A DNA stretch of 64,000 nucleotides, from assembly GCF_900168125.1 (NCBI RefSeq), contig NZ_FUZF01000004.1:62001-126000 (forward strand), in the 5' to 3' direction. Made by a program: the position numbers and the translations under genes. Shown here piece by piece: positions 1 to 8,711 of this stretch. The stretch is from Sphingobacterium nematocida (GTDB taxonomy: Bacteria > Bacteroidota > Bacteroidia > Sphingobacteriales > Sphingobacteriaceae). The stretch's first letter is position 1. The number at the start of each line of letters is the position of its first letter. The notes beneath the pieces are model-generated. The model was given only the letters and a program-made list of their open reading frames with translations. It ran no database searches and had not been told where the DNA came from.

Positions 1-430
1 CAAAACGTTTTTGTTTGGCCGTATTGTCGTCTGCTTTGTGATGGGTATCCGATAGGATGAGTCCTTCTATTTTGTCTGGAATTAATTGATAGATACGTAG
101 CGCGATGTATCCGCCCATAGAAACGCCGCAGAGAGTTACTTTTTCAAGCTCCAATTTGGCAAGTAGCGCTATGATATCCTTTGCGAATACATCAATACTG
201 AAAAATCCATGTCCACTTGTAGACAGTCCGTGACCGCGCACATCCACAGCGATGCCTGTGATATTGTCCTCTAAAGATTCCAATTGAGGGCGCCAAGAGT
301 TCTTGTTGAAAGGGAAACCATGTAAGAAAATAATAGTACGTTCTTCTGTCTCTGTGGCCTTTTTGATGTGATAAGATAGACTGATATCCTCTACTCTTAT
401 TTTGCTGCTACGAATAATACGCTCTGTCAT
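1..430 (-). CDS. alpha/beta hydrolase, 3' end cut by window edge
   Basis: The first 143 residues of an alpha/beta-hydrolase-fold protein run off the left edge. The start is the ATG at 428-430. Visible landmarks are the oxyanion-hole region HGFPFN (about residues 40-45), the conserved DVRGHG segment (about 67-72) and the nucleophile elbow GVSMGG (about 101-106) with Ser as the expected nucleophile. The acid and the His of the triad would lie outside the window. No signal peptide is visible, so a cytosolic enzyme is likely. The fold is clear but the substrate cannot be named; the family includes esterases, lactonases and enol-lactone hydrolases. Confidence 0.85.
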   Translation of the reverse strand, partial: MTERIIRSSKIRVEDISLSYHIKKATETEERTIIFLHGFPFNKNSWRPQLESLEDNITGIAVDVRGHGLSTSGHGFFSIDVFAKDIIALLAKLELEKVTLCGVSMGGYIALRIYQLIPDKIEGLILSDTHHKADDNTAKQKRF

Positions 431-511
431 AAAAAATAAAATGTAATTCAATTACTATCAGCAATATATAAAGAATAATGCTCTTTTTTGACTAAAAAGG
501 AAGAAAAATAT

Positions 512-541
512 TTGAAATATTGAAAAAAGTACTGATATTTG
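512..541 (+). promoter_or_regulatory. promoter of tRNA-Arg
   Basis: TTG at 512-514 is followed after 19 nt by GATATTTG (534-541), a one-mismatch copy of the Bacteroidota -7 element TAnnTTTG. The predicted transcription start near 547 leaves a leader of about 40 nt before the tRNA. Assigned by motif and spacing only. Confidence 0.5.
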
Positions 542-587
542 CATCACTGAAACGGAGTAAAACTACGGTTTTGCAAAGCTTCGAAAA

Positions 588-661
<74 letters not shown>

Positions 662-667
662 CAGGTT

Positions 668-698
668 AAAGGATTCTCATTCGAGGATCCTTTTTTTT
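668..698 (+). terminator. intrinsic terminator of tRNA-Arg
   Basis: An 11-bp stem (668-678 with 683-693, one wobble) closes the tetraloop ATTC and runs into an eight-T tract, 6 nt after the tRNA. Confidence 0.85.
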
Positions 699-832
699 GT
701 TTTCTTTGTACCTATCTGAAATACTTTACTTTTTAATGGGTCCCATCTTCTGGGAATTGATTGAGACGATCTCTATTAAGTGTGTAAGCTATTGCTAATA
801 GTATGCTAGGTCTGGAGAAGTAAATAAAAAAA

Positions 833-863
833 AGAGGGTATGCCTCTGTGAGACATACCCTCT
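833..863 (-). terminator. intrinsic terminator of the DUF4397-like gene
   Basis: The 10-bp inverted repeat AGAGGGTATG/CATACCCTCT is followed on the minus strand by a T-rich tract (plus-strand A run 826-833). It lies 20 nt past the stop of the lipoprotein gene. Confidence 0.8.
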
Positions 864-884
864 ATATAGAATGAAGATGTAATT

Positions 885-1595
885 TTAATATTGCGCCACT
901 ACACCAATGTACAGTGGTTTTTCTGTTGAGTTTTTGTCTCCTGTAAGTATAATACTGTAGTATCTACCTGCAGCGAGGTCTACGGAGCGTTCGATCAACG
1001 TATTGTTGCTTTCGTCTGTTACGATAATATTGGTTTTACCGCTGTTTTGTGCTACGAAGGTAGCGTGAGTTAGGTTTTCACCTGTTAACACATCTTCTAT
1101 CGCTCGGTTGCTGTATATCGGAGTTTCCTTGCTGTTTAAATATACATTAACCTTGGCGGTATTGTTTGCCAGATGAAAGAAACGAAGGGCTGATTTGGTA
1201 CCTAGATTTTCAACTTCTTTGTCCTCTGCAATAATCTGCTTTGGTTTTTCCAAAGTTCCGTATACAAATGAAGTATAATAAGAACTGTCTTTGAAGGTAT
1301 ATACAGTGTCAATCAGCGTCTTGCTATCTGCAGATATTGTTTTGATTTTTCGGTTTCCGGTGTATAGGTAGCTAGGCGGCGTACCGAAGGTATTATACTG
1401 CAATGGATTGTGTGGCGATTGTAGGTAGTTGTTGTCCGCCATATGTAGGATATATGGAGAAGCTGTGTAAGCATTGACCATTGTTAACGTTGCCCGTGGG
1501 ATGTTATTGATATCGTCATTATCTTTAAGACATCCGCTTAATACTGATACACTTAGGAGGGCAATAAAGAATAATTTAATAGTTTTTGTTTTCAT
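885..1595 (-). CDS. DUF4397-like lipoprotein
   Basis: A 236-residue exported lipoprotein. The N-terminus has a short basic region, a hydrophobic stretch and the lipobox LSGC (Cys about residue 22), followed by Asp-rich residues. The rest is rich in beta-strand-like segments, with a first repeat around RATLTMVNAYTASP and a second around ALRFFHLANNTAKVNVYLN, as in the DUF4397 family of Bacteroidota surface lipoproteins. No catalytic motif is visible. It is transcribed alone between two terminators. The lipoprotein call is secure; the family assignment is by overall pattern, and the function is unknown. Confidence 0.75.
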   Translation of the reverse strand: MKTKTIKLFFIALLSVSVLSGCLKDNDDINNIPRATLTMVNAYTASPYILHMADNNYLQSPHNPLQYNTFGTPPSYLYTGNRKIKTISADSKTLIDTVYTFKDSSYYTSFVYGTLEKPKQIIAEDKEVENLGTKSALRFFHLANNTAKVNVYLNSKETPIYSNRAIEDVLTGENLTHATFVAQNSGKTNIIVTDESNNTLIERSVDLAAGRYYSIILTGDKNSTEKPLYIGVVAQY

Positions 1596-1663
1596 CTTTC
1601 TTAATGCTTTTGTTTTGGGATTATAACGGAAGGTTTTTTGGAAAAGCTACAGTGATGAACAAA

Positions 1664-1697
1664 AAAAAAGCAGAAATCTTTTAATTTCTGCTTTTTT
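1664..1697 (-). terminator. terminator of lysS
   Basis: A 14-bp stem (AAAAAAGCAGAAAT with ATTTCTGCTTTTTT) is flanked by A/T tracts on both sides. It lies 20 nt beyond the lysS stop and could also act in the plus direction. Confidence 0.8.
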
Positions 1698-1716
1698 CTA
1701 TTTGTTTTTAGTGGTA

Positions 1717-3423
1717 TTATTTTTTTGAGATATATTTATTGTCACCATCTAAAATGATGTCAATAAGGTCTTTTTGGCGTAAACTCTTGGTCGCATTGTC
1801 CCATTTTTTTCCGCTTAAACCTGTTTTTTCTTTGATTTCCGATAGTGAAGCCTGTTCTTCTGTCAACAGATCTAAAACGGCTTTTTCATCGCCTGTTAGT
1901 TCGATAGCCACTTCTTTTTTCTCAGGTCTCATCTGAGGGAAAAATAGTACTTCTTGGATCGAAGGATTGTTTGTAAGGAACATAATAAGTCTGTCCATAC
2001 CGATACCTAACCCTGAGGTTGGAGGCATACCGTACTCTAGTGCTCTAAGGAAATCTTGGTCGATAAACATGGCTTCATCATCCCCTTTTTCTGAAAGACG
2101 CAATTGCTCCTCAAAGCGTTCGCGTTGATCAATAGGATCATTTAGCTCGGAGTATGCATTAGCGACTTCTTTGCCACATATCATTAACTCGAAGCGTTCT
2201 GTGAGTTCAGGATTGCTTCTGTGCTTTTTTGTAAGCGGTGACATTTCTACCGGATAGTCGGTAATGAATGTCGGCTGAATGAAGTTGCCTTCACATTTTT
2301 CGCCAAAGATTTCATCGATCAATTTGCCTTTTCCCATAGTTTCGTTTACGTCGATACCCATTCCTTTGGCAGCGGCACGGATCTCATCTTCGGTTTTCCC
2401 GGTAATGTCAAATCCAGTGAACTGCTTAATGGCATCGGTCATCGTGACGCGCGGATAAGGTGCTTTGAAGTCAATCTGATGTTCGCCAAATACGGCTTTA
2501 GTAGTACCGTTGACCTGTTGAGCACAGTGTTCTAAAAGTCTTTCGGTAAAATCCATCATCCAGTTGTAGTCTTTGTAAGCTACGTAGATTTCCATTACCG
2601 TGAATTCTGGATTGTGCGTGCGGTCCATTCCTTCGTTTCTGAAGTTTTTAGAAAACTCATAAACACCATCAAAACCACCAACAATTAAACGCTTTAGGTA
2701 TAGTTCATTGGCAATTCTTAAATATAAAGGAATATCTAGCGCATTATGATGTGTTGTAAATGGTCTTGCAGCGGCGCCACCAGGGATAGCTTGTAAGACT
2801 GGAGTCTCTACTTCCATATAACCTGCGTCGTTGAAGAATTGACGCATAGCGATATATAGTTTCGTTCTTTTGATAAACGTTTCTTTGTTATGCGCATTTA
2901 CGATAAGATCTACATAACGCATTCTATAGCGTTGCTCTGGATCTGTAAAAGCATCAAAAGTTTTGCCTTCGGCTTCTTTTACTACAGGGAGTGGACGTAG
3001 GGATTTGGTAAGTACAGTGAGTTTTTCTGCGTGTACAGATATTTCACCACTTTGTGTAGTGAATACAAAGCCTTCGATACCGATGATATCTCCGATATCT
3101 AAGAGTTTTTTGAATAGTGTGTTATATAAGGATTTGTCTTCTCCGGGGCAAAGGTCATCTCTTTTTACATAGACTTGGATACGGTCTGTAGAGTCTTGGA
3201 TTTCGATAAAAGAGGCATTCCCCATGATACGACGGCTCATGATACGGCCAGCGATTAAAATATGCTTGTAGTTAATCTTGTCGCGTTCGTAATTTTCTAG
3301 TATATCAGCAGCAGTAACATTCACCTTGAATTCGTCGGCAGGGAAGGGGTTAATGCCTAAGTCGATGATGCCTTGTAGATTTTGTCTACGTTGTAATTCC
3401 TGTTCGGATAATGCAATACTCAT
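1717..3423 (-). CDS. lysS: lysyl-tRNA synthetase (class II) with C-terminal extension
   Basis: Charges tRNA-Lys with lysine in the cytoplasm. The protein has 568 residues. The N-terminal OB-fold anticodon-binding domain is followed by the class II catalytic core: motif 2 is in FRNEGMDRTHNPEFTVME (about 262-279) and motif 3 in GLGIGMDRLIMFL (about 474-486). The catalytic core ends near residue 502 at the typical FFPQMRPE. About 65 further residues form a helical, winged-helix-like tail that the E. coli enzyme (505 residues) lacks; tails of this kind occur in Bacteroidota LysRS. The gene is monocistronic, and a perfect -7 box (TACTTTTG on the minus strand) lies at 3525-3532. Confidence 0.97.
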   Translation of the reverse strand: MSIALSEQELQRRQNLQGIIDLGINPFPADEFKVNVTAADILENYERDKINYKHILIAGRIMSRRIMGNASFIEIQDSTDRIQVYVKRDDLCPGEDKSLYNTLFKKLLDIGDIIGIEGFVFTTQSGEISVHAEKLTVLTKSLRPLPVVKEAEGKTFDAFTDPEQRYRMRYVDLIVNAHNKETFIKRTKLYIAMRQFFNDAGYMEVETPVLQAIPGGAAARPFTTHHNALDIPLYLRIANELYLKRLIVGGFDGVYEFSKNFRNEGMDRTHNPEFTVMEIYVAYKDYNWMMDFTERLLEHCAQQVNGTTKAVFGEHQIDFKAPYPRVTMTDAIKQFTGFDITGKTEDEIRAAAKGMGIDVNETMGKGKLIDEIFGEKCEGNFIQPTFITDYPVEMSPLTKKHRSNPELTERFELMICGKEVANAYSELNDPIDQRERFEEQLRLSEKGDDEAMFIDQDFLRALEYGMPPTSGLGIGMDRLIMFLTNNPSIQEVLFFPQMRPEKKEVAIELTGDEKAVLDLLTEEQASLSEIKEKTGLSGKKWDNATKSLRQKDLIDIILDGDNKYISKK

Positions 3424-3660
3424 GTGTTATTTTTTTGAAAAATGTATGTGCCTATATGGCTAGAAACAACCCTACATATTGGATATGAAATCTTCTTAGT
3501 GCGAAGGTTCGTTTAAATAATCAGCAAAAGTAACAAAATCGCAGATAAAAATGATCGATTAATCGCCTTATATTTTAAAATATTGTTACTTTTGTGCCTC
3601 GATATGCGTTCTCCTTGTTTGAATAGGTGGATAATTATCCCGGTGTGGATAAATATTATT

Positions 3661-3691
3661 TTGCAAATTATTGTTAAATAGATTATCTTTG
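3661..3691 (+). promoter_or_regulatory. rpmE promoter
   Basis: TTG at 3661-3663 (within TTTTG) and a perfect TAnnTTTG box, TATCTTTG at 3684-3691, are 20 nt apart. The predicted start near 3697 gives a leader of about 36 nt before rpmE. Confidence 0.7.
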
Positions 3692-3732
3692 CACCTCAAT
3701 TGTTGAATATATAGTAGTAATCATAAGATAAA

Positions 3733-3981
3733 ATGAAAAAAGATTTGCATCCATCAAACTACAGATTAGTTGTTTTTAAAGACATGTCAAATGAATATGC
3801 TTTTGTAACTAAATCATGTGTAGATACAAAAGAAACTATCACTTGGGAAGATGGTAATGAGTATCCATTGGTTAAATTAGAGATTTCTCATACATCACAC
3901 CCTTTCTATACGGGTAAAATGAAATTGGTTGATACAGCTGGACGTATCGATAAATTCCGTAGCCGTTATAACAAAAAGTAA
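3733..3981 (+). CDS. rpmE: 50S ribosomal protein L31, type B
   Basis: An 82-residue large-subunit protein that helps bridge the subunits. It begins [10 protein letters not shown] and contains the typical type B features [25 protein letters not shown] and a basic C-terminus ending RSRYNKK. The CxxC zinc ligands of zinc-binding (C+) L31 are absent, so this is the C- (type B) form. In bacteria with both forms, type B is often the zinc-limitation version; here it may simply be the housekeeping copy. It is transcribed alone, with its own promoter and a strong terminator. Confidence 0.96.
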   Translation: MKKDLHPSNYRLVVFKDMSNEYAFVTKSCVDTKETITWEDGNEYPLVKLEISHTSHPFYTGKMKLVDTAGRIDKFRSRYNKK

Positions 3982-4006
3982 TCACCATATTATATATGGT
4001 ATGAGG

Positions 4007-4036
4007 TCCCGATAATATACTTATCGGGATTTTTTT
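4007..4036 (+). terminator. terminator of rpmE
   Basis: The 9-bp stem TCCCGATAA/TTATCGGGA with a 5-nt loop is followed by seven T residues. It ends only 14 nt before the next start codon. Confidence 0.88.
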
Positions 4037-4049
4037 GTATTTTAGAAGT

Positions 4050-5237
4050 ATGTCTTTTTCTATTGTTTTATTTGACGATTGTTCCTCTAGAGAACGATTA
4101 CAACCTTTGACCTCGACTCGTCCTACGGGCAATCTTCGAGTTGGAATATGGACTATAGATCAAAAATGGCGTCATATTTTTGATGCTGATGTGGCTTATT
4201 TAACGCGGAATTACTTGCGTGAGAAATTCCCCGCAGCACCTATTGGCCATGAAGACTATTTAATCATTGATAGCCGGGTATTGCCCATTGCCGAATTGAT
4301 TGATGAAATAAAGGGGCTACAAGTAAATCAAAAGCTCCTTTCGAAAGACGGCGATTGGATTGCATTACGGTTGACGAGTTTAGATGGTTTTAATGAACAA
4401 GCTTTGGGAAGCGCCACAGCCGTGTTGTCCACGTGCAGTATCAATCGGTTACATTATCCAGAAGATATTTATTTAAATAATGCGGAGCAGATTAGTTTTG
4501 ATCTGGGCTGTCTGGGTGTACAGGCTGCTAACGCCAATGCGTATCCGGATTGTTGTTTTTTTGGGACATCAATTTACATAGGTGATAACGTGCTGTTAAA
4601 ACAGGCTGTTTTGGATTCGACCCAAGGGCCAATTTATATCGGTGAAGGGGCTGTTATAGAGGCTGGTGCGGTGATTCATGGTCCTGCAGCGATTGGCGCT
4701 GGCTGTCGTGTAAAAAGTGGGACGGTCGTGTATATGAATGTAACTGTAGGGGCTAATAGCACAATTTGTGGCGAATTGAATAATACGGTGATTTGGGGTA
4801 ACTCTGCCAAAGGACACCTGGGATACCTGGGCTGTGCGGTAGTGGGTGAAGGGTGTAATATCGGAGCCGGGACGAATAATTCCAATTTAAGAAACGATTG
4901 GAAAACGGTTCGTCTGTATGATTATTCGGTAGGAGGGATGAGGGACACGGGACTTCAGAAATGTGGCGTAGTGATCGGCGACCATGTTATGCTGGGAATC
5001 GGTTGTAAAATTAATACAGGAACGGTGATTGGGGTGGGTGCTCAGATTGCAATCTCGAATTTTATTCCGAAATTTGTGCCGGACTTTAGCTGGCTTACGG
5101 ATTTGATCCAAGATCGTTATATCTTTGCAGACTTTATAGCGATGCTACAACGCAAGGCTTTGGTCAAAGGAGAGTTTTTTGATGATGAAGACGAGAAGAT
5201 GTTGTCTTCTGTTTATGAAGAAGCACAAAATAGATAG
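4050..5237 (+). CDS. GlmU-like putative sugar nucleotidyltransferase/acyltransferase
   Basis: Residues 1 to about 160 resemble the divergent nucleotidyltransferase half found in Bacteroidota GlmU-family proteins (FDD.SSRERLQPLTSTRPTGNLRVG). Residues about 170-370 form a left-handed beta-helix with hexapeptide repeats rich in G/A/I/V (for example IYIGDNVLLKQAVLD and GPIYIGEGAVIEAGAVIHG), and GAGTNNSNLRND corresponds to the GlmU acetyltransferase region. The ATG at 4050 is preferred to an in-frame TTG at 4035, which lies in the terminator T tract. A role in sugar-nucleotide synthesis is likely, but the substrate is not established. It is followed after 30 nt by tpiA. Confidence 0.8.
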   Translation: MSFSIVLFDDCSSRERLQPLTSTRPTGNLRVGIWTIDQKWRHIFDADVAYLTRNYLREKFPAAPIGHEDYLIIDSRVLPIAELIDEIKGLQVNQKLLSKDGDWIALRLTSLDGFNEQALGSATAVLSTCSINRLHYPEDIYLNNAEQISFDLGCLGVQAANANAYPDCCFFGTSIYIGDNVLLKQAVLDSTQGPIYIGEGAVIEAGAVIHGPAAIGAGCRVKSGTVVYMNVTVGANSTICGELNNTVIWGNSAKGHLGYLGCAVVGEGCNIGAGTNNSNLRNDWKTVRLYDYSVGGMRDTGLQKCGVVIGDHVMLGIGCKINTGTVIGVGAQIAISNFIPKFVPDFSWLTDLIQDRYIFADFIAMLQRKALVKGEFFDDEDEKMLSSVYEEAQNR

Positions 5238-5267
5238 ATAAATAATCAACACTAAATAAATAATATT

Positions 5268-6032
5268 ATGCGTAAAAAAATCGTAGCAGGAAACTGGAAA
5301 ATGAATCTAGGTTATGAAGATGGGTTAAGCCTTTTTTCTGAAATCGTCAATATGGTGAAGGATGAAGTTATTGGGGATCAAGAGGTCGTGGTATGTAGTC
5401 CTTTTATTCACCTGTCTTCTATCGCTAAATTGGGTGCTGCGGTCAAGAACGTTAGTATAGGTGCGCAGAATGTTCATCAGGCAGAATCGGGTGCATATAC
5501 AGGAGAGGTTTCGGCATCTCAGGTCAAATCTGTCGGTGCAAGTTATGTAATTTTAGGTCACTCGGAGCGTAGAGCTTATTTTGGAGAAACTGATTCGCTA
5601 TTGGCAGAAAAAGTTAATGTGACGCTAAAACACGATTTAAAACCTATTTTCTGTATCGGAGAGACGAAGGAAGAGCGTGAATCAAACCGCTTTTTTGAGG
5701 TTATAAAAACCCAATTGGACCAAGGGGTATTTCACCTGTCGGCTGATGAATTTGCTAAGATCGTATTGGCATATGAGCCGGTATGGGCAATCGGAACGGG
5801 ATTGACTGCTTCTCCGGAGCAAGCTCAGGAGGTTCATGCGTATATCCGGGAGGTAATTGCAAACCGTTATGATGCTACAGTAGCGGATAATACGACTATT
5901 TTGTACGGTGGAAGTGCTAATCCTTCGAATGCTGCTACTTTGTTTGCGCAGAAAGATATCGATGGAGGACTGATCGGAGGGGCGTCCTTGAAATCTAGAG
6001 ATTTCTTGGAAATTGTGAAAGTATTTAATTAA
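5268..6032 (+). CDS. tpiA: triosephosphate isomerase
   Basis: Interconverts dihydroxyacetone phosphate and glyceraldehyde 3-phosphate. The 254-residue length is normal. The substrate-binding Lys is in GNWKMN (residues 7-12), the electrophile His in ILGHSERR (about 94-101), the catalytic Glu in AYEPVWAIGTG (about 166-176) and the phosphate-binding loop in YGGSANPSN. It is followed after 4 nt by prmA, suggesting co-transcription. Confidence 0.98.
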   Translation: MRKKIVAGNWKMNLGYEDGLSLFSEIVNMVKDEVIGDQEVVVCSPFIHLSSIAKLGAAVKNVSIGAQNVHQAESGAYTGEVSASQVKSVGASYVILGHSERRAYFGETDSLLAEKVNVTLKHDLKPIFCIGETKEERESNRFFEVIKTQLDQGVFHLSADEFAKIVLAYEPVWAIGTGLTASPEQAQEVHAYIREVIANRYDATVADNTTILYGGSANPSNAATLFAQKDIDGGLIGGASLKSRDFLEIVKVFN

Positions 6033-6036
6033 AATA

Positions 6037-6876
6037 ATGAGGTATACAGCTGTTAATTTTATAAGTGCTGACATCCAGGACTGGCAAAAGGATTTGCTTA
6101 TTGCCGAGCTTGGAGATATTGGGTTTGATACCTTTGAAGATAGCGACGAGGGATTTAATGCGTATATCCCGAGTTCAAATTTGGATGTACAGCGTTTGGA
6201 AACGTTGTTGTTGGATCAGGTTGTGGATTATCAGTTGGATTATTCTATAAAAGAAATCGAAGAGGAAAACTGGAACACCCTTTGGGAAAGTAATTTTAAT
6301 CCGATCTTGGTGGATGATGTCTGTTATGTGAGGGCTACTTTTCATGAGGCTAAACCGGAGTACCTGTACGAAATCGTAATTGATCCTAAAATGTCTTTTG
6401 GCACAGGACATCATCAGACTACTTCGATGATGTTGTCTTTTATATTGGCGAATGACTTTAAGGGGAAACGTGTTCTGGATATGGGATGTGGCACAGGGAT
6501 TCTGGCTATATTGGCTGCTAAGAAGGGAGCATCATCGCTATTGGCAGTGGACTATGATTCGATCTGTGTGGATAGTGTGGAAGAGAATAAAGTGCTTAAT
6601 GGAATAACGAATTTAGAAAGCAGACTGGGGTCTAAAGAGGTTATTGAGGGCGGTATATATGATACTATTCTGGCAAACATAAACAGGAATATTTTGTTAG
6701 ATCAATTAGATACTTATGAGGCTGTACTGGAGAAAGGTGGCGAATTGTATTTGAGTGGTTTTTATGAAGTTGATGATTTGGATATTATAAAGCATAAATG
6801 TGAAGGTCTAGGGCTCTTTTTTAAAGAAAAGAAAGTTATGGACCAGTGGTGTGCAGCAAAGTTTGTTAAAGGATAA
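6037..6876 (+). CDS. prmA: ribosomal protein L11 methyltransferase
   Basis: SAM-dependent methylation of L11. The 279-residue protein has an N-terminal substrate-recognition domain (1 to about 95) and a Rossmann methyltransferase domain. The SAM-binding motif I is VLDMGCGTGILAI (about 147-159), and the catalytic loop NINRNIL (about 213-219) matches the NxxxNxL pattern of PrmA. PKMSFGTGHHQTT (about 112-124) is a strong family marker. It is 4 nt from tpiA and 2 nt from the Mur ligase, so the three are probably one operon. Confidence 0.95.
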   Translation: MRYTAVNFISADIQDWQKDLLIAELGDIGFDTFEDSDEGFNAYIPSSNLDVQRLETLLLDQVVDYQLDYSIKEIEEENWNTLWESNFNPILVDDVCYVRATFHEAKPEYLYEIVIDPKMSFGTGHHQTTSMMLSFILANDFKGKRVLDMGCGTGILAILAAKKGASSLLAVDYDSICVDSVEENKVLNGITNLESRLGSKEVIEGGIYDTILANINRNILLDQLDTYEAVLEKGGELYLSGFYEVDDLDIIKHKCEGLGLFFKEKKVMDQWCAAKFVKG

Positions 6877-6878
6877 TC

Positions 6879-8252
6879 ATGCGAATACATTTTATAGCGA
6901 TTGGGGGCAGTGTGATGCACAATTTGGCGATTAGCTTAGCCAAGTTGGGGCATCAGGTGACTGGTTCTGACGATCAAATTGTAGAACCTTCAAAATCCCG
7001 TCTTAAGGAAGCATCTTTGCTGCCTGAACAAATAGGGTGGAATGCGGACAAGATCACCGCGGATATTGATGCTGTTATCTTGGGGAAACATGCCTTGGCT
7101 GATAATGTGGAGTTAATGAAAGCCCAAGAGCTTAAGGTCAAGATCTATTCTTTTCCAGAATTTGTTTACGAGCATAGTATTGATAAGATTAGGGTGGTGA
7201 TAGCCGGGACATACGGTAAGACGACAATTATCAGTATGATCATGCATGTGCTTAAGTATCTAAATCGGGATTTTGATTATTTAGTTGGCGCAAAGCTGGA
7301 GGGCTTTGATGCGCTGATTAAACTTACCTCTACAGCGCCTATAATGCTTATAGAAGGGGATGAGTTTTATGCATCCTCTATCGACCTACATTCTAAGTTT
7401 CACTACTATCATCCGAATATTGCGTTAATCAGTAATATACAGTGGGATAACTTCAAAATGCTCATGACCGAAGAGGAGTATCTTGGTCAGTTCGAAACTT
7501 TTATCGATACGATAGTCCCGAAAGGAACATTGATTTATAACAAGGAGGATAGCAATGTTGTTAAAATCGTGGGGGAGACTAAGGACTGTAAGATTAATAG
7601 ACATGGATATAGATTGCCTAACTATACTATAAATAAGGGTGTTACCTATTTGGAGGTCGGTGAAAATGATATTCCTTTGCAGGTGATCGGAAAACAAAAC
7701 CTATCAAATATTGCGGGTGCCTATACGGTTTGTGAATGGTTAGGAATTAAGAGAGATGAGTTTTACGAGGCTATCCGGAATTTCAAAAGTTCAATCCGCT
7801 ACCTGGAATTTGTGGCAAGTGCTGAAGGATCTGTTGTTTACCAGGATTTTGCCCACACACCAACTAAGTTAAAATCCAGTATACATGCCATTAAAGAACA
7901 GTTTTCTGATTTTAAGTTACTGACTATCATTGAGTTAAATCCTTATGATGTGATTGAAGGCGACAAGTTGGAGCAGTATGATAGTAGTATGATGGAGTCG
8001 GATACTTCCATAGTTTTTATCAATAAGAGCAATATAAAAGAAAAAAATGTAGTTTTAGATAATATCGTAGACAGAATTGTTAAGGTATTTAATCATCCTA
8101 ACCTTTTGGTCATAACGGATCCTATGGATTTGTATGGTTTTCTGGAAGTGTTTGATAGTAAGGGGTATAATATGCTATTTATGAGTTCTAGCAACTATAG
8201 TGGTATCAATATGCTCAAGTTTGCCGATAAATTTTTAACGAAAGTTAGTTAA
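6879..8252 (+). CDS. mpl: Mur ligase family protein, Mpl-like, divergent
   Basis: A 457-residue Mur ligase. The N-terminal Rossmann-like domain begins RIHFIAIGGSVMHNLA. The ATP-binding loop is at about 109-115 and reads GTYGKTT, and the C-terminal ligase domain includes YQDFAHTPTKLKSSIHA (about 319-335). The best fit is Mpl, which joins recycled tripeptide to UDP-MurNAc. Compared with the family pattern as I recall it, the loop has Tyr in place of the usual His, and IQWDNFKM stands where WDH is expected. These changes suggest a diverged paralogue or altered substrate. It is the last gene of the tpiA-prmA run. Confidence 0.7.
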   Translation: MRIHFIAIGGSVMHNLAISLAKLGHQVTGSDDQIVEPSKSRLKEASLLPEQIGWNADKITADIDAVILGKHALADNVELMKAQELKVKIYSFPEFVYEHSIDKIRVVIAGTYGKTTIISMIMHVLKYLNRDFDYLVGAKLEGFDALIKLTSTAPIMLIEGDEFYASSIDLHSKFHYYHPNIALISNIQWDNFKMLMTEEEYLGQFETFIDTIVPKGTLIYNKEDSNVVKIVGETKDCKINRHGYRLPNYTINKGVTYLEVGENDIPLQVIGKQNLSNIAGAYTVCEWLGIKRDEFYEAIRNFKSSIRYLEFVASAEGSVVYQDFAHTPTKLKSSIHAIKEQFSDFKLLTIIELNPYDVIEGDKLEQYDSSMMESDTSIVFINKSNIKEKNVVLDNIVDRIVKVFNHPNLLVITDPMDLYGFLEVFDSKGYNMLFMSSSNYSGINMLKFADKFLTKVS

Positions 8253-8291
8253 ACTGTTTTTGTTTTTCTTTTTATTTTAACAATTAATTTT

Positions 8292-8299
8292 TACTTTTG
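8292..8299 (+). promoter_or_regulatory. -7 box of the HTH regulator gene
   Basis: TACTTTTG is a perfect TAnnTTTG match ending 23 nt before the start codon at 8323. No TTG is seen at the usual -33 distance. Confidence 0.45.
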
Positions 8300-8322
8300 A
8301 GGTAAAACATAACATTTACCGA

Positions 8323-8652
8323 ATGAATGCTTTAGGAAAGAAAATTAGGTTACTAAGACATCAAAAAGGCTGGAGCCAAGAGGATGTTGCAAAGAGGTTA
8401 GATATATCTATTCCTGCTTTTTCAAAAATTGAAACTGGAATTACAGATGTGAATTTATCACGTCTGAATCAGATTTCCAAATTATTTGGTCTGTCTTTAG
8501 TCCAGTTGCTGTCTACTTCGGATGTAGATGACGATAAAGATCGAATGGACGAGTTGAATGAAATGAATAGAAAACTACAGCTTCGAGAGATCGAGGTAAT
8601 TGATTTGCAGAAGAAGGTGATTGATCTTTATGAGCAACTTCATAAGAAATAG
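8323..8652 (+). CDS. XRE-family helix-turn-helix regulator with coiled-coil tail
   Basis: A 109-residue DNA-binding protein. Residues about 5-60 form the XRE/Cro helix-turn-helix (KIRLLRHQKGWSQEDVAKRL, then ISIPAFSKIETG). Residues about 66-109 are highly charged and heptad-like (DELNEMNRKLQLREIEVIDL), predicting a coiled-coil dimerisation helix. It is separated from mpl by 70 nt, has its own -7 box and ends at a terminator, so it is probably monocistronic. No target is evident from context. Confidence 0.85.
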   Translation: MNALGKKIRLLRHQKGWSQEDVAKRLDISIPAFSKIETGITDVNLSRLNQISKLFGLSLVQLLSTSDVDDDKDRMDELNEMNRKLQLREIEVIDLQKKVIDLYEQLHKK

Positions 8653-8681
8653 AAAAGGCGATTTTTAAAATCGCCTTTTCT
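8651..8681. terminator. bidirectional terminator
   Basis: A perfect inverted repeat of about 14 bp (AGAAAAGGCGATTT with AAATCGCCTTTTCT) overlaps the stop codon of the HTH gene. It sits between the convergent HTH gene and the minus-strand acidic-protein gene. Confidence 0.75.
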
Positions 8682-8711
8682 ATTATAGGAGGATCTTCTT
8701 ACAACTTAGCG

